Positions 1 to 6,961 of a DNA stretch of 25,695 nucleotides are shown one piece after another (the stretch's first letter is position 1; every line of letters begins with the position of its first letter). The notes under the pieces are model-generated. The model was not told where the DNA came from. It made no database searches and saw nothing but the letters and a program-made list of their open reading frames with translations. The DNA lies in NCBI GenBank assembly GCA_039714215.1, contig JBDLJU010000012.1, positions 1 to 25,695 on the forward strand, read 5' to 3'. Origin of the DNA: UBA11579 sp039714215 (lineage in GTDB: Bacteria > Chloroflexota > Anaerolineae > Anaerolineales > UBA11579). Made by a program: the position numbers and the translations under genes.

Positions 1-11
1 TGGGGCATATC

Positions 12-40
12 AAAACAGCCCTATTCAAGGCTGTTTTAAT
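12..40 (+). terminator. hairpin, probable terminator of an upstream gene
   Basis: Arms AAAACAGCC (12-20) and GGCTGTTTT (29-37) pair perfectly around an 8-base loop, and the right arm runs into a T-rich stretch. It lies before any gene of this window, so it most likely ends a plus-strand unit left of the window, or works in both directions. Confidence 0.65.
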
Positions 41-44
41 TTAA

Positions 45-65
45 GAGAATCGCTAAGCGATTCTC
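45..65. repeat. short perfect hairpin
   Basis: GAGAATCGC and GCGATTCTC form a 9 bp perfect stem with a 3-base loop. It sits between two terminator-like hairpins. It has no T-run of its own, so it may only extend the termination zone or protect a 3' end. Confidence 0.5.
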
Positions 66-74
66 CGCACGGTG

Positions 75-105
75 AACCGAACCAAGATGATCTGGTTCGG
101 TTTTT
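75..105 (+). terminator. Rho-independent terminator
   Basis: Arms AACCGAACCA (75-84) and TGGTTCGGTT (93-102) are perfectly complementary, with an 8-base loop and a T-run at 101-105. The inner 24 bases match a hairpin at 12917-12940 in all but two positions, loop included, which suggests a dispersed terminator family. Confidence 0.8.
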
Positions 106-170
106 GAATTTGTTAAGGTTTGCTGGGAAGAGGAAAGCAAAAAAGCTATCAGGTGGGATGGTCAATTTTT

Positions 171-204
171 AATTAATTGGGTCGAGTCCCTTTCCCAATT
201 GATT
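171..204. repeat. imperfect inverted repeat upstream of the promoter
   Basis: AATTAATTGGG (171-181) faces CCCAATTGATT (194-204), 10 of 11 pairs, with a 12-base centre. It lies about 25 bases upstream of the -35 box at 228. It could be an upstream regulator site or a structural relic; there is no further support. Confidence 0.3.
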
Positions 205-227
205 GCATTCCGAGATTATGGGACACC

Positions 228-256
228 TTGACTTACCGACGGGGCGTCGGTATAAT
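228..256 (+). promoter_or_regulatory. near-consensus sigma-70 promoter of the hydrolase-TetR operon
   Basis: TTGACT (228-233), a 17-base spacer and TATAAT (251-256), 26 bases before the ATG at 283. A Shine-Dalgarno AAGGAG lies at 269-274. The boxes are 11 of 12 consensus with ideal spacing, so unrepressed expression should be strong. Confidence 0.8.
234..252. promoter_or_regulatory. 19 bp palindrome filling the promoter spacer, probable TetR operator
   Basis: TACCGAC-GGGGC-GTCGGTA is a perfect inverted repeat with 7-base arms. It occupies the spacer between -35 and -10 and overlaps the -10 by two bases. The second gene of the operon encodes a TetR-family repressor, and TetR-type operators are commonly 15-20 bp palindromes over promoter elements. 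Autorepression is therefore the simplest reading. No second copy was noticed in the window. Confidence 0.65.
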
Positions 257-282
257 CAGATAAAATTCAAGGAGTTGTATTC

Positions 283-1071
283 ATGAACGTTTATCAACAC
301 GAAGGTGTCTCCATTCAATATGTCGATCAGGGCGTCGGTGAGCCAATATTTTTTATCCACGGCCTGGGTGCAGACCACGCCATGTATCAACCTCAAATCG
401 AAGAGTTCTCCAAAGACTATCGCGTGCTTGCCCCCGATCTGCGTGGCAATGGGCTTTCCAGCAAATTAGAAGGCCCCATTAATACCGTACTAGACCGACA
501 ATGCGAGGACGTGGTTGGTATTATGGATAAACTCAAGATCGAGAAGGCAGTGTTCAGCGGCGTTTCCTATGGGGGCGTGTTTAATTTCCATTTTGCGCTG
601 ACATATCCTGAACGTGTGGCCGGATTGATCATCTCTGATTCCTTCAGCGATACTAAAGTTAGAAGTGTACAGGATTTTATTAATTTAATTGCCCTGTATA
701 TTGCGCTACCCCTGTTCTACTTCCCAACTTTGCTCAAACCCGCGATCAAAAAATCTTACGAACGCTGGCCGCTGGCTCAGAAGCATATGTCTCGAGCGTT
801 CGAAAATCTCAGGGGCCGCGAGGTCATTCTTCAGCGTTTTGCGATCAACAAAGCCAACCACACCCCTGACTTGCACAAATATGAAGGGCCAGTGTTGGGT
901 ATGGTTGGTGACGATGTGCCTTTATTGATCGGTTACATGCGGCGGGCAATGGACCAGCTTGAGGAAGGAGAACTGGTAATCATCGAAGATTCATTTGACC
1001 CCTCAAATCTATGTGCCGCTGAGAAATACAACAGCTTGGTAAGGGAATACTTAGCAAAGGTAGGGTGGTAA
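283..1071 (+). CDS. alpha/beta hydrolase-fold protein with an apparently lost catalytic His
   Basis: 262 residues, a normal length for single-domain alpha/beta hydrolases. Visible motifs are the oxyanion-side HG (residues 26-27, FIHGLG), the strand-4 segment LAPDLRGNG (49-57) and the nucleophile elbow G-V-S-Y-G-G with Ser95. Near the C terminus, where family members carry G-H-x-P-x-x-E before a helix, this protein reads D-S-F-D-P-S-N-L (236-243). The expected His is Asp239, codon GAC at 997-999, one base from a His codon. It may be inactive as an esterase, may use another residue, or may act as a ligand receptor. It is the first gene of a two-gene operon; the TetR gene starts 3 bases after its stop. 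Substrate unknown. The fold call is firm; the missing His rests on alignment by eye. Confidence 0.85.
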   Translation: MNVYQHEGVSIQYVDQGVGEPIFFIHGLGADHAMYQPQIEEFSKDYRVLAPDLRGNGLSSKLEGPINTVLDRQCEDVVGIMDKLKIEKAVFSGVSYGGVFNFHFALTYPERVAGLIISDSFSDTKVRSVQDFINLIALYIALPLFYFPTLLKPAIKKSYERWPLAQKHMSRAFENLRGREVILQRFAINKANHTPDLHKYEGPVLGMVGDDVPLLIGYMRRAMDQLEEGELVIIEDSFDPSNLCAAEKYNSLVREYLAKVGW

Positions 1072-1074
1072 AAA

Positions 1075-1656
1075 ATGGCGCGAGTTAGAAAACATCCCGA
1101 TATTCGACGAAATGAGATATTAGATATTGCCCATAACCTTTTTGTTAAAGATGGATTTATGAATGTCACTGTCAAAGACATCGCAACAAAAGCGGGGATT
1201 GCCCGAACGACTTTTTATGAATATTACACGGATAAAACCCAGATTCTTGTGGATGTAGTTGACCGCGCAATCGCTGCTTTCGAGATCACTGCACCTGAAG
1301 GTGATGATGTTTACCAGAAGCTAACTCATTTAGCCGAAGATATGCTGCGGAAAATTGCGATAAATCGAGAAATTTACACGCTGATCTTCCGGGAAGCCCC
1401 AATTCTCTCTAACAATGTGGCAGAAAGCCTGATGAAGTGGCGTTACGATAACGCCAACATAACTCGTAAAGTTATGGCAGAAGCAGATAAAAACCAATTG
1501 CTGCATGCAGATGTTTCCATTGATAATGCTGTATTTGTCTTTACCGCGCTACTGGGTCAACGAGCTGGTGATATATTGATCACTGGCGAAGAATTTAATT
1601 TTGAAGCTGAAGCAGAACGCCTGGTAGAAATGGTCTGGCGCAGCATCACAAAATAA
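1075..1656 (+). CDS. TetR/AcrR-family transcriptional regulator
   Basis: 193 residues, typical for TetR repressors. The N-terminal DNA-binding domain spans about residues 10-57. The helix-turn-helix reads VTVKDIATKAGIARTTFYEY (31-50), with the usual G-I-(A)-R-x-T-x-Y recognition pattern, followed by the K54 of the T-D-K-x-x-(I/L)-(L) motif. The rest is a helical ligand-binding domain with no recognisable ligand signature. It starts 3 bases after the hydrolase stop, with a purine-rich Shine-Dalgarno inside the end of that gene, so the two are cotranscribed. The palindrome at 234-252 in the operon promoter is its likely target. The ligand may be a substrate or product of the adjoining hydrolase; this is inference. 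Confidence 0.9.
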   Translation: MARVRKHPDIRRNEILDIAHNLFVKDGFMNVTVKDIATKAGIARTTFYEYYTDKTQILVDVVDRAIAAFEITAPEGDDVYQKLTHLAEDMLRKIAINREIYTLIFREAPILSNNVAESLMKWRYDNANITRKVMAEADKNQLLHADVSIDNAVFVFTALLGQRAGDILITGEEFNFEAEAERLVEMVWRSITK

Positions 1657-1800
1657 TTATCGAATCAAAAGACAATTCTTTTATGGGTGAGCAGAAACAT
1701 TAATGTGATTTCCAACAATGACATCATTTCTTTTAGCAGGCAGTTTGGTAAAACCAGGTATTCGAGTGCTCTCCAAACTATAATTTTAGAGGAACAGAGC

Positions 1801-1818
1801 GGTTCGGAACAGATCCCC
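1801..1818 (+). repeat. dispersed repeat, copy A
   Basis: Contains the core GGTTCGGAACAG (1801-1812) followed by ATCCCC. The same core recurs at 9367-9378 and 11776-11787, also on the plus strand and also between genes. This copy matches the others only over about 18 bases and is followed by a C-rich tract. Confidence 0.6.
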
Positions 1819-1941
1819 TTCCCCCCACAAAAAACCGTGAGTCTTTTTAAAAGATATAATTACCAAATCGAAGGGACTGCTTCCCTTCTCCCGGTTACAT
1901 CATCAGGGAATCGACAAAGAAAGGTAGTTGGAGGTATTGAA

Positions 1942-2118
1942 ATGACAGTGCAGAATACTGAAAGAAAGCCTGCAAGAATGGCAGGGTTCCTGTATTATAT
2001 TTACTTCGTAATTCACATCTTCGCAGATGTGTTTGGTTGTTCTAAAAGTATTGTACTCGGAGATGCCGCAACAGCTGCCCAAAATAGTATAGCTGCTGAG
2101 TGGCAATTTCGTATTTGA
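1942..2118 (+). pseudogene. DUF4386-family membrane protein remnant
   Basis: A good Shine-Dalgarno GGAGG (1930-1934) precedes an ATG at 1942. The 58 residues that follow resemble the N terminus of DUF4386 proteins as I know them: R-x-A-(R)-x-A-G-x-L-Y, a membrane helix, then the pattern V-x-G-D-A-A-x-x-A-x-N and a closing F-R-I. Intact members are about 200 residues or more with several membrane helices. Here the frame stops at 2118; about eight in-frame residues beyond the stop still look related (G-D-L-V-S-Y), and then the sequence runs into the next gene's ribosome site. I read this as a gene truncated by a nonsense change and a deletion. The longer GTG-initiated frame from 1687 adds only non-coding-like residues. 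Confidence 0.6.
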
Positions 2119-2182
2119 AGTCCAGGAGATTTGGTTAGTTACCAGGCCAGCCACAACAATTTTACAAAGAGGAGAAAACCGT

Positions 2183-2701
2183 ATGTTAGATATACAAGAA
2201 AATTGGGCAGCCATAAAGAAGATTTTCAGGAATTCGTTTATCTCATCGTTTCATTATGCAGTCGCCACAGTCAATGAAGAAGGTGAACCCCATATAACAC
2301 CGATAGGCTCTTTGCTGCTTGGTAAACCTGGGTATGGCTATTATTTTGAAGAATTCCCGAAGCAGTTACCGCTTAACATTAAGAATAATGAGAAAATTTG
2401 TGTATTGGCGGTAAACAGCAACCGCTGGTTTTGGGTAAAATCGCTTATCCGTGGCCGTTTTTCCAGCCCCCCGTCTGTTAGATTATTTGGCACTGCTGGT
2501 AAGCTTCGGGAAGCCACACAAAAAGAAATCAACTTGTGGCATAACCGCGTGAAGCCGGTCAGTTTCAGCAAAGGGCATTCCATGATGTGGGCAAATATGA
2601 GAATGGTGCGTGATGTTGAGTTTACCAGAATCGAGCCTGTTAATATTGGTGAAATGACACGGTATTCTTGGTATAAGCCATTGAACAAAAAACATTCCTA
2701 A
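2183..2701 (+). CDS. pyridoxamine 5'-phosphate oxidase-like flavin-binding split-barrel protein
   Basis: 172 residues. The N-terminal half has the split-barrel pattern: F-H-Y-A-V-A-T-V-N-E-E-G-E-P-H-I-T-P-I-G (about 24-43), then Y-Y-F-x-E-F and K-I-C-V-L-A-V. These fit the strands that hold FMN or a related cofactor in the PNPOx-like superfamily. The C-terminal part (R-D-V-E-F-T-R-I-E-P-V) matches the last strand, in which such proteins end. A strong ribosome site AGAGGAG (2167-2173) supports the start. True PdxH would carry a distinct C-terminal signature that I do not see, so a general flavin-dependent oxidoreductase or a heme or F420-type binder is as likely. It stands alone; the DUF4386 remnant is upstream. 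Confidence 0.7.
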   Translation: MLDIQENWAAIKKIFRNSFISSFHYAVATVNEEGEPHITPIGSLLLGKPGYGYYFEEFPKQLPLNIKNNEKICVLAVNSNRWFWVKSLIRGRFSSPPSVRLFGTAGKLREATQKEINLWHNRVKPVSFSKGHSMMWANMRMVRDVEFTRIEPVNIGEMTRYSWYKPLNKKHS

Positions 2702-3080
2702 ATCTTCAATAGACTGAACATTTCTTGAAATTCATGATAAGCCAAGGTGTCCTGGCTAACTAATTGTGACACGCACACTTATCTGGATTTATTAATAATA
2801 GTGGTTTAATCAAACCAAATAATGTACAATACTAAATATATTTTCTAGGACTTTAAATTCATTGCAACCAAAGCAATTTTTTTCCCAAAAACGTGCCCTA
2901 ATAGTAGCCAATTTTTCTGTTGAACAGTTTAATAACTCCTGGATACCGAGGTGGTTGACAGGGGGTAACACTTCTCTTATGATTTTCAGTTATAACCACA
3001 AAGGAGGTGCCTCGAAAACATATCAAAAATTATATTGTCCGAAGAAGAATGCCAATAACGAACTAAAAGGAGAAGAAGTT
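2702..3080. other. 379-base gap holding the ABC operon promoter and leader
   Basis: No credible gene. It holds a small palindrome TGGTTT-AATC-AAACCA (2802-2817), a weak hairpin with a T-run (ATTGC 2861-2865, GCAAT 2873-2877), and the promoter at 2955-2983. It also holds a very strong isolated Shine-Dalgarno-like AAAGGAGGTG (2999-3008) with no usable start nearby, and a five-codon frame ATG-to-TAA (3049-3066) whose stop abuts the ribosome site of the binding protein. The frame open from TTG 2862 reads through this area, but its first 73 residues look non-coding. Confidence 0.6.
2955..2983 (+). promoter_or_regulatory. sigma-70 promoter of the peptide ABC transporter operon
   Basis: A perfect TTGACA (2955-2960), a 17-base spacer and TATGAT (2978-2983). 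Transcription would begin near 2990, giving a leader of about 90 bases before the TTG start at 3081. This position also argues against the earlier in-frame start at 2862, which lies upstream of it. Confidence 0.75.
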
Positions 3081-4760
3081 TTGAAAAAGTCTAAGTTATT
3101 TAGCCTGTTGTTAATTTTAGTTATCGCCAGCATGTTGGTGTTGACAGCATGCGGTACAAATGAACTCCCAGAAGAAACAATGGAAGAAGAGGTGATGGAG
3201 AAGATGACCATCGTCGCTGCTGAAAATTGTGACTACGGTGGCAAGATTAAGTCCATCGAAGCTGTGGATGATTACACCGTTGTCTTCACGATGTGCAAGC
3301 CTGATCCTGCTTTCCTCGCAAAGATCGCCTTCACCCCCTTCGGTATCCAACCTGCTGAGTATATAGCCGAGACCGGCGGTACCGGCGCTCTGCTGGAAGC
3401 CCCGATCGGCACCGGCCCTTACAAAGTTCTTTCCTGGGAACGCGGTGACTCGATCGTTTATGAAGCCTTCGCTGACTACTGGGGCGAAGCTCCTGCCGCA
3501 CAGACCGCCGTCTTGCGCTGGAACCAGGAAGGCGCCGCCCGCCTGCTGGAACTCCAGGCCGGCACCGTGGATATGATCACCAACCTCAGCGTCGCTGATT
3601 TCGCCGTGGTCGAGAATGATCCCAACCTGGTTCTACTCCCAGACCTGAACCCGAATATCGTCTACATTGGGTTCACCAACACGTTCGCACCGTTTGACAA
3701 TGTTGACGTCCGCACAGCAGTTGCCATGGGCATCGACCGCCAGCGGATTGTAGACAACTTCTACCCCGATGGCTCCGAAGTTGCCTCCCATTTCACTCCC
3801 TGCTCGATCCCGGGTGGTTGTGAAGGCGAAAGTTGGTACGAGTTCGACGCAGAAGCCGCCAACACCATGCTTGACGAGGCTGGCTTCCCGAAGGACGAGA
3901 ATGGTATTCGCTTTACGACTGCGATCTACTACCGCGATGTCTTCCGTGTATACCTGCCGGAACCTGGCAATGTTGCTGTTGAAATTCAGAACCAGTTGAT
4001 GGAAAATCTGGGCATTGATGCTGATGTCATTGTAATGGAATCTGGTGAATTCATCGCTCAATCCACCGATGGCCAGCTCGACGGCATTCACTTTCTCGGT
4101 TGGGGTGCAGACTACCCACACGTAACCAATTTCCTGGACTTCCACTTCAACGCCAATAACCCGCAGTTCGGTACACCTTTCGCAGAGATCTACGAACCGC
4201 TGGAAGAAGCTTCCCAGCTCGCTGAGGCCGCTGTTGCAGCTCCTCTATACGCAGAAGCCAACAATGCGATCAAGGAACTGATCCCGATGATCCCGCTTGC
4301 CCACGGCGCTGCAGCCAATGCAGCCCTGGCATCTCTTGAAGGCGCTTATGTACCGCCGTTCGGCGCTGCTGAGTTCTACAAGATGGACCCGGGCAAGGAC
4401 ACCCTGGTATTCATGCAGAATGCCGAGCCGATCAGCCTGTACTGTGCCGATGAGTCTGACGGTGAATCCCTACGTCCTTGCCAGCAGGTGGTTGAATCCC
4501 TGTTGGAGTACAAGACCGACAGCGGCGACACCATTCCTGCTCTGGCAACAGAGTGCACCGGTAACGATGATGCCACCGTCTGGACCTGCAAGCTGCGTGA
4601 AGGTGTAACCTTCCATGATGGTTCTGCCTTCGAAGCCTCAGACGTGATTGCCTCCTGGGCAGCCGGCATTGACGCCGCTAACCCTTACCATGTTGGCAAC
4701 ACTGGTGGGTTTGACTACTTCTCGTATCTGTGGGATGGTTTGATCAACGCTGCAGAGTAG
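3081..4760 (+). CDS. family 5 ABC transporter substrate-binding lipoprotein, circularly permuted order
   Basis: 559 residues from a TTG at 3081, chosen because AAGGAG (3067-3072) precedes it and a lipoprotein signal peptide follows at once, with lipobox L-T-A-C and Cys24. It would be a membrane-anchored binding protein for peptides, nickel or similar solutes, serving the permeases downstream. The family blocks are in the wrong order. After a Glu-rich linker the mature protein starts at I-K-S-I-E-A-V-D-D-Y-T-V-V-F (56-69), normally about 130-150 residues in. It continues through G-T-G-P-Y and the A-x-G-I-D-R-Q-R-I-V block to a normal C-terminal region at about 434. Then comes the usual N-terminal lobe: D-T-L-V-F-M-Q-N-A-E-P (from 440), W-T-C-K-L-R-E-G-V-T-F-H-D-G-S, D-V-I-A-S-W, ending D-Y-F-S-Y-L-W-D-G-L-I-N. 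The frame is open and in an operon, so it looks functional. Confidence 0.9.
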   Translation: MKKSKLFSLLLILVIASMLVLTACGTNELPEETMEEEVMEKMTIVAAENCDYGGKIKSIEAVDDYTVVFTMCKPDPAFLAKIAFTPFGIQPAEYIAETGGTGALLEAPIGTGPYKVLSWERGDSIVYEAFADYWGEAPAAQTAVLRWNQEGAARLLELQAGTVDMITNLSVADFAVVENDPNLVLLPDLNPNIVYIGFTNTFAPFDNVDVRTAVAMGIDRQRIVDNFYPDGSEVASHFTPCSIPGGCEGESWYEFDAEAANTMLDEAGFPKDENGIRFTTAIYYRDVFRVYLPEPGNVAVEIQNQLMENLGIDADVIVMESGEFIAQSTDGQLDGIHFLGWGADYPHVTNFLDFHFNANNPQFGTPFAEIYEPLEEASQLAEAAVAAPLYAEANNAIKELIPMIPLAHGAAANAALASLEGAYVPPFGAAEFYKMDPGKDTLVFMQNAEPISLYCADESDGESLRPCQQVVESLLEYKTDSGDTIPALATECTGNDDATVWTCKLREGVTFHDGSAFEASDVIASWAAGIDAANPYHVGNTGGFDYFSYLWDGLINAAE

Positions 4761-4781
4761 ATTTGAGATAACAACTCCCGC

Positions 4782-4804
4782 TTTACTCTAGATAATAGAG
4801 TAAA
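4782..4804 (+). repeat. hairpin after the binding-protein gene
   Basis: TTTACTCTA (4782-4790) and TAGAGTAAA (4796-4804) form a perfect 9 bp stem with a 5-base loop. With the terminator just behind it, it probably stabilises the 3' end of the binding-protein mRNA. Confidence 0.5.
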
Positions 4805-4815
4805 ATGAGAACAGC

Positions 4816-4855
4816 ATGCGGGATGGGAGTATTCCTTTCCCATCCCGCATTTTTT
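4816..4855 (+). terminator. intra-operon Rho-independent terminator
   Basis: ATGCGGGATGGGA (4816-4828) pairs perfectly with TCCCATCCCGCAT (4838-4850), followed by a T-run to 4855. It lies between the binding protein (ends 4760) and the first permease (starts 4878). Partial termination would give more binding protein than permease. No separate promoter is obvious in the remaining 22 bases. Confidence 0.85.
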
Positions 4856-4877
4856 ATTCCACACTAAAAGGTTTTCT

Positions 4878-5957
4878 ATGGGCACTTATATTCTCCGCCG
4901 TATCCTGATGGCGATTCCCGTACTTATCGGAATTTTGATCGTCACCTTTATCATCGCACATGCAATTCCCGGCGATCCATGCACCGCTGCCCTGGGTGAA
5001 AGAGCCACTCCTGCTGCCTGCGAAGCATTCTTTGAACGCAAAGGACTCGACCAGCCAGTCCACATCCAGCTGGCAATTTATATGAAAGATATTTTGCGGG
5101 GCGACCTTGGTGAATCGATCCGGTTCAAACGACCTGTCAGTACTTTGTTGATCGAACGACTGCCGGTGACCCTTGAATTGGGATTAGCCGGTCTGACCAT
5201 CGCCGCGCTCATCGGTATACCACTGGGGGTGATCTCTGCAATCAACCGCAACTCGGTCGTTGATGTAGGCACAATGGTTTGGGCCAATATTGGCGTATCA
5301 ATGCCGGTTTACTGGCTGGGTCTCATGCTGGCTTATATTTTTGCCCTAAAACTTAAAGGTACCGCTTTCTGGCTGCCGCCTTCCGGTCGCCTGACCGCGG
5401 GAGTGATCCCAACACCTTTCTTTGAGATCTGGGGGTGGGCGATCACTGAAGGCAGCATGGGAGAAACTTTTGTTGAATTCGTCTCCAATTTTGTACTGTT
5501 CAATTCCCTGATTACAGGCCAATGGGAAGTATTTAAAGATGGCCTGACTCATCTGATTCTGCCTGCTCTTGCACTCAGTACGATCCCCATGGCAATTATT
5601 GCCCGGATCACGCGCTCCAGTATGCTGGAGACACTAGGACAGGATTATATCCGGACAGCGCGGGCGAAGGGTGTAAGGGAATGGATGGTGATTACTAAAC
5701 ATGCCCTGCGCAATGCTCTGCTGCCGATCGTCACGATCATCGGTCTGCAGGTAGGCGTTTTATTTGCTGGAGCGGTGCTAACAGAATCGATCTTTGGTCT
5801 ATCAGGTGTTGGCCGTGCGTTATTTGATGCAATCACTGGACGTGATTTCCCCGTGATCCAGGGCTTTACTGTGATCGTCGCCATAGGGTATGTGCTCATT
5901 AACCTGATCACCGATATCTCCTATGCTTTTATTGATCCCCGAATCGAGTTGAAATAA
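4878..5957 (+). CDS. ABC transporter permease, DppB/OppB type
   Basis: 359 residues, an inner-membrane subunit of a peptide/nickel-class importer. The N terminus M-G-T-Y-I-L-R-R-I-L-M-A-I-P-V-L-I-G-I-L-I-V-T-F is classic for this family, with A-I-P-G-D-P at 30-35. The binding-protein-dependent transport domain follows, with about six membrane helices. The coupling loop that docks on the ATPases is D-Y-I-R-T-A-R-A-K-G (about residues 256-265), followed by N-A-L-L-P. An insert at about 160-215, beginning F-W-L-P-P-S-G-R, sits in the large external loop. The gene lies 22 bases after the terminator of the binding-protein gene and 1 base before the second permease. The translation signal upstream of the ATG is weak. 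DppB, OppB and NikB cannot be told apart here. Confidence 0.92.
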   Translation: MGTYILRRILMAIPVLIGILIVTFIIAHAIPGDPCTAALGERATPAACEAFFERKGLDQPVHIQLAIYMKDILRGDLGESIRFKRPVSTLLIERLPVTLELGLAGLTIAALIGIPLGVISAINRNSVVDVGTMVWANIGVSMPVYWLGLMLAYIFALKLKGTAFWLPPSGRLTAGVIPTPFFEIWGWAITEGSMGETFVEFVSNFVLFNSLITGQWEVFKDGLTHLILPALALSTIPMAIIARITRSSMLETLGQDYIRTARAKGVREWMVITKHALRNALLPIVTIIGLQVGVLFAGAVLTESIFGLSGVGRALFDAITGRDFPVIQGFTVIVAIGYVLINLITDISYAFIDPRIELK

Positions 5958-5958
5958 G

Positions 5959-6909
5959 ATGAGCGAACAAAATTTTTCAGACAGCAAAGAACGCTTTCGA
6001 AATTATAAACAAAACAGCCTCTGGCGTTTAACTCTGCGCCGGGTTCTGCAGCAAAGATCAGCCATTGTCGGGTTGATCATACTGAGCTTCCTGATCCTGA
6101 TAGCTGTTTTTGCGCCATTGCTAGCTCCTTATGCTCCCAACCAATCGTTGATCGGCATTGAAGACGTCACCAGAAGACAGGCTCCCTGCATCCATTTATT
6201 TGGCTGCCCGGAAGATCAGCCACAACACCTGATGGGTGTGGATGGGAATTCCCGCGACCAATTTAGCCGGGTAATATTTGGAACTCGTGTTTCCCTCTTT
6301 ATTGGTTTTACAACCATCGGGCTGTCAATCCTGGCTGGAGCAATCATCGGCGCGATTGCCGGATATACCGGTGGATGGGTTGACAATGTCATCATGCGCA
6401 TGATGGATGTGATCCTGGCTTTCCCTAGCTTTTTACTGGCCATAGCGATCATCACCGTCCTGGGCCGAGGTTTGCAAAACGCACTCTATGCCATAGCAAT
6501 TGTCTATACACCCCAATTTGCACGGGTTGTCCGCGCCAGCGTATTGGCAACCAAGGAAGAAGAATTTGTAGAAGCATCCCGCGCTCTTGGGGCAAGCCAT
6601 TTTCACATTCTTTTCTTCCGCATCCTACCGAATTCTGTAGCCCCTTTGATCGTTCAAGGTACGCTGGGAATCGCCAGCGCAATATTGGAGGCAGCTGCGC
6701 TATCTTTCCTGGGGCTGGGTGCCCAACCTCCGACGCCTGAATGGGGAACAATGCTTGGTACTGAACGCAACCAGGTATTTACTGCGCCGCACCTGGTATT
6801 TTATCCAGGAATTGCAATCATGATTACTGTGCTGGCATTCAACCTGCTGGGGGATGGGTTGAGAGATGCAATGGATCCTCGCTTGCACCGCGGTGGAGAG
6901 GAATCTTGA
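5959..6909 (+). CDS. ABC transporter permease, DppC/OppC type
   Basis: 316 residues. An N-terminal cytoplasmic tail (1-30) is followed by a first membrane helix (about 35-54) and the conserved H-L-M-G-V-D-G-N-S-R-D-Q-F-S-R-V-I-F-G segment (about 90-108), the counterpart of the family's H-P-L-G-T-D-x-x-G-R-D. The transport domain with about five more helices follows. The ATPase-coupling loop is E-E-F-V-E-A-S-R-A-L-G-A (about 196-207), then L-P-N-S-V-A-P. A short insert before the H-L-M-G-V-D motif carries two cysteines (R-Q-A-P-C-I-H-L-F-G-C-P), which is unusual for a periplasmic-side loop; a disulphide is possible. The ATG lies 1 base after the preceding stop, so translation is coupled. The operon ends at the strong bidirectional terminator at 6962-7009. 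Confidence 0.92.
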   Translation: MSEQNFSDSKERFRNYKQNSLWRLTLRRVLQQRSAIVGLIILSFLILIAVFAPLLAPYAPNQSLIGIEDVTRRQAPCIHLFGCPEDQPQHLMGVDGNSRDQFSRVIFGTRVSLFIGFTTIGLSILAGAIIGAIAGYTGGWVDNVIMRMMDVILAFPSFLLAIAIITVLGRGLQNALYAIAIVYTPQFARVVRASVLATKEEEFVEASRALGASHFHILFFRILPNSVAPLIVQGTLGIASAILEAAALSFLGLGAQPPTPEWGTMLGTERNQVFTAPHLVFYPGIAIMITVLAFNLLGDGLRDAMDPRLHRGGEES

Positions 6910-6961
6910 TCCCCCTGCCATTTGCGTTGTGATCTAAATGATAAAATGAGATATAAAATCA

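Noticed and set aside
1687..1941. GTG-initiated extension in frame with the DUF4386 remnant
   Set aside because: The residues show no family likeness, the stretch includes a dispersed repeat copy, and a proper ribosome site lies only before the ATG at 1942.
2765..2780. TGTGA half-site (TGTGACACGCACAC) upstream of the ABC operon
   Set aside because: The second half-site does not match TCACA at the required spacing, and it lies about 190 bases from the promoter.
2862..3080. TTG start giving a 73-residue N-terminal extension of the binding protein
   Set aside because: It would start upstream of the best promoter and place a signal peptide in mid-protein. The TTG at 3081 has a ribosome site and a signal peptide at once.
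3633..4145. 170-codon frame antisense to the binding protein
   Set aside because: It is a codon-bias shadow of the real gene with no ribosome site or family likeness. The same holds for long antisense frames at 15871-16383, 18652-19251, 19895-20455 and 21406-21906.
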